Positions 36,951 to 42,165 of a DNA stretch of 42,165 nt are shown here, one piece after another. The stretch's first letter is position 1; each line of letters begins with the position of its first letter. Position numbers and translations under genes: made by a program. The DNA is from a virus, in the IMG/VR virus record IMGVR_UViG_3300042509_001620, positions 1-42,165 of that record. One strand, written 5' to 3'. A model generated the notes under the pieces. It saw nothing but the letters and a program-made list of their open reading frames with translations. It did not search any database and had not been told where the DNA came from.

Positions 36951-38153
36951 CTATTTATTTTCTTCAGAAAAATTTATTGGTTTTGTAGTTGAAAAAAGAT
37001 ATTCTTTTACCAATTCTCTTTCTTCTTTTTTAAGAAAACTAAAATATTTTATTATTACATCATCTACACTGTTATTTTTATGTTTAAGTTGTTCATAACC
37101 TGGAGATTCATAAATAATTTTTAATATATCAGCGCATGAAGTTGTATCTGGATCTAGAACATTTTCTAACAAAAAACCACTAACAATAGTTTCAAAGAAT
37201 TCATTTTCTTTATTTAACATAGAAGAAGGAATTTCTATTTCTAATGGATAATTATTATTTAATGAATAAAGAGTTTTATATCTTATCTTCGACATAAACC
37301 ACTGCTTGAACTTTGGTGGAATTTCTGAAGGTTCATTTATTGATTGTCTTGGATTTTCATCTCCGTTAAAATAGTACTCAAGCACTGTACTTGGCTGGTA
37401 GCTGACTATTTCTTCAAGCGCATCTTCTGGGATATCCCAGTCATCAAAAGCTGCCTTACACTTTAGGGCTATTGTATCATTAGAATTCCATGGCTCATTA
37501 GCAAGCGCTGCCCATTGATATGCCATTTTTAATATGTGCGGAAAAGTTTGAGACATAAAAACTCTTCCCGGCCAATCTTTATATGCCCTATCATTCATCT
37601 CACCATGAGTTAACTTATTTATATATAAGTTAGACATAGACGGAAGAACTAATTGCCACCCTATGACTGTATCGTTACCTAAATAAGTTCTATCTAAAAT
37701 ATCAGAAGCATTTTCTTTGTTTGCATCTAGAAAAGGCATAGAAATATAGTGATCATCTATTACATCGCACCTTCTTTTAGGATCTACTGCAGAACCAAGC
37801 CACTCACCGTGCTCTTCCTTAGATATGAGACCAACTGAGTTGTGCAATATGAATGTGTGAATATTTTTACTATATTCACCAGAAAGAATATCGTCAAGAG
37901 CCTCAAATGTTTCTGTGTTTATATCTTCAGAGTTATTCTCTGAAATAATTCTAAGAGTAAACTCTGACCTTAAAGTGTAGATTTTAGTAAAAGCTATTAA
38001 AGCTTTATTCCCTATCTCATAGACGTCATAGTGTTCATACTCCCTTAAGCCACTTGGATGAACTGTATATATTGCAAAATCTTCCTTGATAGAAGTAATA
38101 GCGTAACAAGCATAAAGAGATGGGTCATAATCTTCTGTATTTTTATAGATCAT
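36951..38153 (-). CDS. Hypothetical protein (400 aa)
   Basis: A 400-residue acidic protein (MIYKNTEDYDPSLYACYAIT) with no recognised motif. The N-terminal 130 residues are beta-rich (FAIYTVHPSGLREYEHYDVY); the middle has IGWQLVLPSMSNLYINKLTH, KDWPGRVFMSQTFPHILKMA and several Trp; the C-terminal half is helical and charged. No signal peptide or membrane segment. The phrase IGWQLVLP loosely recalls the GWELILQQ of the DUF6065-like protein encoded upstream, which may be chance. It follows two small proteins in a tight operon and precedes an oxygenase. Function unknown; possibly connected to the oxygenase block. Confidence 0.6.
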   Translation of the reverse strand: MIYKNTEDYDPSLYACYAITSIKEDFAIYTVHPSGLREYEHYDVYEIGNKALIAFTKIYTLRSEFTLRIISENNSEDINTETFEALDDILSGEYSKNIHTFILHNSVGLISKEEHGEWLGSAVDPKRRCDVIDDHYISMPFLDANKENASDILDRTYLGNDTVIGWQLVLPSMSNLYINKLTHGEMNDRAYKDWPGRVFMSQTFPHILKMAYQWAALANEPWNSNDTIALKCKAAFDDWDIPEDALEEIVSYQPSTVLEYYFNGDENPRQSINEPSEIPPKFKQWFMSKIRYKTLYSLNNNYPLEIEIPSSMLNKENEFFETIVSGFLLENVLDPDTTSCADILKIIYESPGYEQLKHKNNSVDDVIIKYFSFLKKEERELVKEYLFSTTKPINFSEENK

Positions 38154-38160
38154 TTAAAAT

Positions 38161-38409
38161 TTACTCTTCCTCTGACTTTACAAGTATTTCAAATTGTAAT
38201 ATTTTTTCTTCTACTTTTTTAATTTTTAACAGCAATTCTTTAATATAAAAATGTGACATTCTATCTTCTTCTGGAATAAACTCTTCTGCATTAAAGTCTT
38301 CTGGGTCTATTCCTACTGCACAAAGCCTTTGAACTAAGTCCATTTCAAAAGATTTTCTTGTTTGTTTGTAAACTGATAATTTTTCTTCTGAAGAAAGTTT
38401 AAATTCCAT
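38161..38409 (-). CDS. Small helical protein, paralog 2 (82 aa)
   Basis: 82 residues, MEFKLSSEEKLSVYKQTRKS. It shares with its 89-residue upstream neighbour the start M-x-F-x-x-S, KL.VY.., and G-I/M-DP...F......F (VGIDPEDFNAEEF). Helical, charged, Glu/Lys-rich, likely dimerising. It overlaps the upstream paralog's stop by 11 bases. Cytoplasmic; function unknown. Probably arose by tandem gene duplication. Confidence 0.6.
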   Translation of the reverse strand: MEFKLSSEEKLSVYKQTRKSFEMDLVQRLCAVGIDPEDFNAEEFIPEEDRMSHFYIKELLLKIKKVEEKILQFEILVKSEEE

Positions 38410-38668
38410 CTTCTTCTTTTTCTAGTAGATTAATTTTATTTTTTATAGACAAATAAGAAATAGCAAAATCATTGATAACTATTTGGATATCGTAATTATG
38501 AACTGATTTATCTATTGATTCAAAAGAATTGATAAATTCATTGAGATCAAAAAAATCAGGATCCATTCCTATTTCTAATACTCTAGAAAGTATTTCATGC
38601 TCTATTACGTTTATTCTTTTGTTATAAATTTGTAATTTTTGCTCTTTTGAAACATTTGAAAAATTCAT
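38399..38668 (-). CDS. Small helical protein, paralog 1 (89 aa)
   Basis: 89 residues, MNFSNVSKEQKLQIYNKRIN, with IGMDPDFFDLNEF matching VGIDPEDFNAEEF in the downstream 82-residue protein. Two helices flank this short loop. A candidate promoter dyad precedes it at 38705-38724. Function unknown. The pair together may be a small assembly or regulatory module; nothing in the sequence shows DNA-binding. Confidence 0.6.
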   Translation of the reverse strand: MNFSNVSKEQKLQIYNKRINVIEHEILSRVLEIGMDPDFFDLNEFINSFESIDKSVHNYDIQIVINDFAISYLSIKNKINLLEKEEDGI

Positions 38669-38704
38669 ATGAAACTACCTTACTTTGTAATTAAAATTTT
38701 TAGA

Positions 38705-38724
38705 TTATTACATTATAGTAATAA
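38705..38724. promoter_or_regulatory. Perfect dyad centred on a TATAAT box upstream of the small-protein pair
   Basis: On the minus strand TTATTAC-TATAAT-GTAATAA: a perfect 7-bp inverted repeat flanks a consensus -10 box (38717-38712), about 44 bases before the ATG at 38668. No good -35 is evident. It could be an operator over a -10 element or simply an AT-rich hairpin. Confidence 0.35.
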
Positions 38725-38738
38725 GATATAATCATTAA

Positions 38739-39446
38739 CTAATTGGAACTTGGTTCCTTTAGCTTTAATAAGCCATCATTTTTCGGACCTATGGAATTGC
38801 CATTTTCGTCTAAACCGGTTCTTATCCCGTTCATCCAGGTCCATGGTTGTTCGTGAAGCTTCTTCATTTTTGCGTCCCCGTATGATTGACGTTTAGCCAT
38901 TAGTTCTGGTTTATCCCAAAGGTTTTCAACTACTAATTCTGCATTTTCTAAGAGATCATTTTTATAAATATTAAAAAACATAAACGGCATTCCTGCTTCA
39001 AATTTAACTGGTTCACCAATCTTAGTTATCTTCCAGTTCATATTGAATTCATCAGGCCACCAAGAACTAGGTATTGAGGCAGACAAAGGTGATGCTCCAT
39101 CAATAAAATAATTAGGAGATCCGGTTATCCAAGTGTCGTAACTTTCCTCTGTATTAATAGCCCATCCCGTAGCAAAGGAAATAATCCCTATTATCGAAGG
39201 GATCACGATTGGTCTTCCATCCAAGAACTCACCCTCTAAAACTCTAGGAACAGTATTTCCACCATCCCATTGAATAACAACATCTTGTTGAAGAATTAAT
39301 TCCCAACCATTAACGTTGGCAGCTGACATAGGCAGACAACGGTAAGCATGTTTGTTGTAAGTTTCATCCATCCAGTCTCTTTTTAATCTAGACTGACTAA
39401 TTTTTGGTGGATTTTGATGAGTTTTAGTTAAGGTTATTTTAGTCAT
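38739..39446 (-). CDS. DUF6065-like protein (235 aa)
   Basis: Start set at ATG 39446 (MTKITLTKTHQNPPKISQSR), one base after the upstream TAA; a longer frame to 39491 would overlap the oxygenase. Residues 24-63 carry DWMDET...AYRCLP followed by ANVNGWELILQQDVVIQWDG, the pattern I associate with DUF6065. The rest has FATGWAINT, PSSWWPDEFNMNWKI and a Trp-rich C-terminus. No catalytic residues are known for the family. Co-transcription with the oxygenases suggests a shared pathway. Family call is from memory of the motif, so moderate. Confidence 0.65.
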   Translation of the reverse strand: MTKITLTKTHQNPPKISQSRLKRDWMDETYNKHAYRCLPMSAANVNGWELILQQDVVIQWDGGNTVPRVLEGEFLDGRPIVIPSIIGIISFATGWAINTEESYDTWITGSPNYFIDGASPLSASIPSSWWPDEFNMNWKITKIGEPVKFEAGMPFMFFNIYKNDLLENAELVVENLWDKPELMAKRQSYGDAKMKKLHEQPWTWMNGIRTGLDENGNSIGPKNDGLLKLKEPSSN

Positions 39447-39447
39447 C

Positions 39448-40131
39448 TTAAAGTTTTTTAAGGGTAACTCCAGATTCTTCCTTAGTTCCATCGCTAGTAT
39501 TTAGTGCTTGATGATATTCTTTATTGTTATCTTTATAATCAAACATGGTAACAGCAGAATATTTAATTCCTTCAGTTACCGGCATCGCTCCGTGGGCAAA
39601 TATATAAGTAGATGGGAAAAAGAGCACGTCTCCTTTTTTGGGTTTAAATTTTAAGTCAATATAAGGAAACCATAGTTCTCCCCCTTCATAGTCGTCATTT
39701 AGGTATACTAGAGAAGAAAGGGTACATGTATATGAAAAACCGTGATCAGTGTGAACTGAGAAATGTTGTCCAACTTCATATCTTACAAAGTTGATAGATT
39801 CCATAAATTCCATTTTAAAATTATATCTAGCTTCATAATCTGCTAGACACTTTTTTAATATTGCGTCTGTATCATCATAAATATTTTTAATTTCTTTTAA
39901 ATCCTCAGGAAGATGAGGCCAATGGGCTGGACCAACTTTTAGGTCAACACAATCTCTATAGTCAGGCATAGGCGTATTGTATCCAACCGTAGCGGTATTC
40001 CATTTAAAATATTCATGATCACTATCTTTTAGAGTTTCTTCTAATCGATTAACGAGATTAAGGTCTTCTGACATTACATCTCTATATAAAATTATACCAA
40101 ATTTTGGATCTTCTACATTATAAATTTCCAT
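39448..40131 (-). CDS. Prolyl-4-hydroxylase-like 2OG/Fe(II) oxygenase, first gene of the leftward operon (227 aa)
   Basis: ATG 40131 (MEIYNVEDPKFGIILYRDVM) has GAGGA five bases upstream; a longer frame to 40179 has no ribosome site. The core is FSVHTDHGF (H127, D129), LVYLNDDYEGGELWFPY, KPKKGDVLFFPSTY, H180 (FAHGAM) and K190 (GIKYSAV), the Lys type typical of prolyl hydroxylases. It is the first gene after the candidate leftward promoter, so probably the best-expressed oxygenase of the block. Substrate unknown. Confidence 0.8.
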   Translation of the reverse strand: MEIYNVEDPKFGIILYRDVMSEDLNLVNRLEETLKDSDHEYFKWNTATVGYNTPMPDYRDCVDLKVGPAHWPHLPEDLKEIKNIYDDTDAILKKCLADYEARYNFKMEFMESINFVRYEVGQHFSVHTDHGFSYTCTLSSLVYLNDDYEGGELWFPYIDLKFKPKKGDVLFFPSTYIFAHGAMPVTEGIKYSAVTMFDYKDNNKEYHQALNTSDGTKEESGVTLKKL

Positions 40132-40163
40132 TTTTTCCTCAATACTAATCGGACTTTTTGTTA

Positions 40164-40172
40164 TGATATAAT
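40164..40172 (+). promoter_or_regulatory. Extended -10 promoter for the rightward oxygenase operon
   Basis: TG-A-TATAAT gives an extended consensus -10 (TATAAT 40167-40172), about 45 bases before the ATG at 40218. A weak -35 would lie near 40144. It overlaps the leftward promoter. Confidence 0.5.
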
Positions 40173-40198
40173 ATAGCACAGGGCACAGGGCAAATCAA
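40170..40198 (-). promoter_or_regulatory. Leftward promoter of the oxygenase-to-tail operon
   Basis: On the minus strand TTGATT (40198-40193), 17 bases, TATATT (40175-40170): a good sigma70-type arrangement about 39 bases before ATG 40131. Its -10 overlaps the rightward -10, so the two promoters may compete for polymerase. The spacer is largely a 7-bp tandem repeat. Confidence 0.5.
40176..40189. repeat. 7-bp tandem repeat in the promoter spacer
   Basis: GCACAGG is present twice in tandem, followed by GC. It makes up most of the 17-base spacer of the leftward promoter; with one copy the spacer would be 10 bases. Confidence 0.7.
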
Positions 40199-40217
40199 GC
40201 TACATTGGAGTAATAAA

Positions 40218-40838
40218 ATGGATGAATCTCTAATAAAACCAGGGCACTTTGGGAAAGAAATTAACAACATTAAATTATATAAAAATTTTGTTGACTTAGA
40301 AGATCTTAAAATTATACAAAAGTTTTTACCTACAATTTCTGAATGGATGGATGCAGGGGAAAATCAGTATGCTGAAGATGGAACCTGCACATATGATGCT
40401 TCTTATTGGTCTAATAGACAATGCAGTTGGGACATACTTGAAAGAATTAATATTGACATTTATAATATTATAGAAAAATATATTCAAAAAATGAAAAAAT
40501 GTTTAGAAGATTCTTTTAAAGTAGAACTGTCGACAAGACCACCAGTGATAATAAAATGGCGTCCTGGGATGGAGCAGAGACCCCATGCCGACAAGCAGAT
40601 GAACGATGGAAGACCTAATCCTTTTCCTACGTATGATATAAATTCTTTAATTTACTATAATGATGACTTTGAAGGTGGAGAGCTGTACTATCCAGATTAC
40701 GATTTAGTCGTAAAGCCGGAACCAGGCTTAGCGGTTGCTCACCCTGGGGACATTAATTACCTTCACGGTGTAAAGTGTATTATCTCGGGAGAAAGATATA
40801 CTACACCATCTTTTTATACAATAACTAAGGTTTTATGA
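40218..40838 (+). CDS. 2OG/Fe(II) oxygenase, first gene of the rightward operon (206 aa)
   Basis: 206 residues, MDESLIKPGHFGKEINNIKL. RPHADKQ gives H123 and D125; SLIYYNDDFEGGELYYP and LVVKPEPGLAVAHPG are the strands between; H183 (YLHGVK) and R193 (GERYTTP) complete the site. GGAG lies 8 bases before the ATG. KPEPGL is shared with the partial oxygenase at the right edge, so these are paralogs with the TauD-like gene inserted between them. The next gene's ATG immediately follows this TGA. Confidence 0.8.
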   Translation: MDESLIKPGHFGKEINNIKLYKNFVDLEDLKIIQKFLPTISEWMDAGENQYAEDGTCTYDASYWSNRQCSWDILERINIDIYNIIEKYIQKMKKCLEDSFKVELSTRPPVIIKWRPGMEQRPHADKQMNDGRPNPFPTYDINSLIYYNDDFEGGELYYPDYDLVVKPEPGLAVAHPGDINYLHGVKCIISGERYTTPSFYTITKVL

Positions 40839-41627
40839 ATGATTAAACAGGCTTATATGGATGAATTATCATTTGATGATATTGAAAAAAATATTGATAA
40901 GTACTTTAGTTTATTTTTAAAATATGGTTTAGTATGTTTTAGGAGAAGTTTTTTTGATATTTTTGAGCAGGAAAAAATTACTAAATTATTTGCTAAAAAA
41001 TTAAATTGCAATTACATTTCTCCACAAGACAACGAAGATCATTCTTTTACTTTTGATAAAAATATTAAATTAATGTCTAAAAATGAAATTTTTATTCCGT
41101 GGCATCTGGAACATCTTAAAAAAGAACACCCTCAGGTAGCAGCTTCTTGGAATATGTTGTCTTTTGAATGTGAGACAGGTGTAGGAAATACAGGTTTTGT
41201 AAGTGCAATTGATTTGTATAACAAAATGCCTGTTGAATGGAAATCTTTCTTAGACGTGTGCGACGTAATGACTGAAGGTGTATATATTTTACCAAGAAAA
41301 TGTATACAAAATCATAGAATTAAAGATGAAAAAATTATTAGACTTTCTCCAAACTATCCCATTTATGAAGATGTTCTTTATTCTGTAAATAAAGAACATC
41401 CATCAAAAAAAGACATTAAATTATTTAATGAAATTGTTGTTTGGTATAAAGAACAAGTAGAGGATAATGTAAATATTCAAAATTGGTGGGAGTGGTCTAA
41501 TGGCGATTTGTTAATTGTAGACTTAAGCTATATGATTCATGCGGTAAAAGGTGGTTTTACTCCTGGCCAAAGAATTTTTTCTAGATACTGGATTTTCGTT
41601 AATGAAACAGATTATACTCTAGGTTAA
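40839..41627 (+). CDS. TauD/TfdA-family 2OG/Fe(II) dioxygenase (262 aa)
   Basis: A different branch from its neighbours. PWHLEHLK gives H89 and E91 (HxE/D motif), NMLSFECETGVGNTGFVSAI is the strand that follows, and IHAVKGG (H234) with GQRIFSRYW (R245, R249) is the C-terminal TauD signature. Family members oxidise small molecules such as sulfonates, betaine or amino acids. ATG 40839 directly follows the TGA of the upstream gene, so coupled translation is likely. Substrate cannot be read from the sequence. Confidence 0.75.
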   Translation: MIKQAYMDELSFDDIEKNIDKYFSLFLKYGLVCFRRSFFDIFEQEKITKLFAKKLNCNYISPQDNEDHSFTFDKNIKLMSKNEIFIPWHLEHLKKEHPQVAASWNMLSFECETGVGNTGFVSAIDLYNKMPVEWKSFLDVCDVMTEGVYILPRKCIQNHRIKDEKIIRLSPNYPIYEDVLYSVNKEHPSKKDIKLFNEIVVWYKEQVEDNVNIQNWWEWSNGDLLIVDLSYMIHAVKGGFTPGQRIFSRYWIFVNETDYTLG

Positions 41628-41664
41628 AATAAAATGGACAAGAGGTTAAAATAAAATGGACAAG
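41621..41664. repeat. 22-bp tandem duplication over a translation start
   Basis: AGGTTAAAATAAAATGGACA plus AG occurs twice (41621-41642, 41643-41664). Each copy contains an ATG GAC AAG. The first makes only MDKRLK and a stop; the second starts the oxygenase. The junction of the copies creates the AGAGGT ribosome site. Confidence 0.9.
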
Positions 41665-42165
41665 ATTTATATTATAAAAAATATTTTAGATAAAAAAGAT
41701 TCAGAACAAATTACATTTTATTTAAAAAATACCCCAGTTATACTTGATGAAACTGGATATTCTCCATATGGAGTATATACTGGAAACGGAAGTGAAACGT
41801 TGCCCAACTTGCTTGAAGTCTACTATAATAAAATAAAAAATATTATAGAAACTTCTTTTAATTGTAGCGTTTATGATGAGGGATTATGTAGTGTAGTAGA
41901 GATGAAGACTGGTGATTCAATGCCAGTGCATCTTGATCATGGATCCGCTCAAAATGAAAAGGTTGGCTTTAAAACAGGAGCTGGACATCCATCAAGAGAT
42001 ATTAGTTCAGTCCTTTACTACAATGACGATTTTGATGGCGGAGAAATATACTTTCCAAATCAAGATCTTTTAGTAAAGCCAGAACCTGGATTATTTGTTT
42101 GCTTTCCAGCTAATGACGACTTTCCTCATGGAGTCATGGAAATAACCAGTGGTTATCGTTGGTGC
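41656..42165 (+). CDS. Partial 2OG/Fe(II) oxygenase at the right edge
   Basis: 170 codons visible, MDKIYIIKNILDKKDSEQIT. H92 and D94 (PVHLDHG), SVLYYNDDFDGGEIYFP, LLVKPEPGLFVCFP, H158 (FPHGVME) and R168 (SGYRW) are all inside the window, so the catalytic core is almost complete and only the last strand is missing. Closely related to the 206-residue gene two genes upstream. Its start is the second copy of the 22-bp tandem duplication. Confidence 0.78.
   Translation, partial: MDKIYIIKNILDKKDSEQITFYLKNTPVILDETGYSPYGVYTGNGSETLPNLLEVYYNKIKNIIETSFNCSVYDEGLCSVVEMKTGDSMPVHLDHGSAQNEKVGFKTGAGHPSRDISSVLYYNDDFDGGEIYFPNQDLLVKPEPGLFVCFPANDDFPHGVMEITSGYRWC

Noticed and set aside
29427-42165. TET/JBP-like base-modifying oxygenases
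   Set aside because: The visible motifs are of prolyl-hydroxylase and TauD type and no other DNA-modification gene is in the window; not excluded but unsupported.
1-42165. tRNA genes, CRISPR arrays, IS elements, attachment sites
   Set aside because: No cloverleaf, spaced repeat array, transposase or integrase was seen on reading both strands by eye.

Overview
This window looks like part of a contractile-tailed (myovirus-type) phage genome, or a prophage or metagenomic contig of one. It is AT-rich (roughly one third GC by eye) and densely packed. Most genes abut or overlap by a few bases, and many have strong AGGAGG-type ribosome sites. No integrase, tRNA, IS element, CRISPR array, capsid, portal or terminase gene is visible. 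The host cannot be named from the sequence.

Almost everything (1-40131) is on the minus strand and reads right to left. In transcription order: (i) 40131-29427, an accessory block dominated by 2-oxoglutarate/Fe(II) oxygenases, with an FkbM-type methyltransferase, a glutathione-peroxidase-like protein, a DUF6065-like protein, a small beta-barrel protein, a 400-residue orphan and a pair of small paralogs. (ii) 29303-25201, a small repeat protein, head-tail adaptor and neck proteins, a divergent second sheath-like protein and a probable tail terminator. (iii) 25125-21265, the major tail sheath and three tail-tube-like paralogs, with a rho-independent terminator after the first tube gene. (iv) 21184-20021, two paralogous tail-assembly-chaperone/baseplate-hub-assembly proteins. 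(v) 20007-8452, very large proteins in the tape-measure position, one of them split by an apparent one-base frameshift. (vi) 8443-1, a small Ser/Asn/Thr-rich protein, a 2486-residue multidomain baseplate hub/structural protein and a partial downstream baseplate gene.

At about 40164-40198 overlapping divergent promoters separate the leftward block from a rightward operon (40218 to the right edge). That operon holds three more 2OG/Fe(II) oxygenases, one of them TauD/TfdA-like, and the last runs off the window.

The standout feature is the oxygenase density: eleven 2OG/Fe(II) oxygenase genes in about 12.7 kb. Each has a visible HxD (HxE in the TauD-like one), a distal His and a downstream Arg or Lys. 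Four are consecutive close paralogs sharing a WW..GHI..Y signature. They sit directly upstream of, and co-oriented with, the neck and tail genes. One hypothesis is a hydroxylation system for virion proteins or glycans; the substrate is unknown. Two tandem duplications (53 bp and 22 bp) each duplicate the translation start of an oxygenase gene. Two other genes are broken by what look like single-base insertions in homopolymers, so either recent mutation or read error should be considered.
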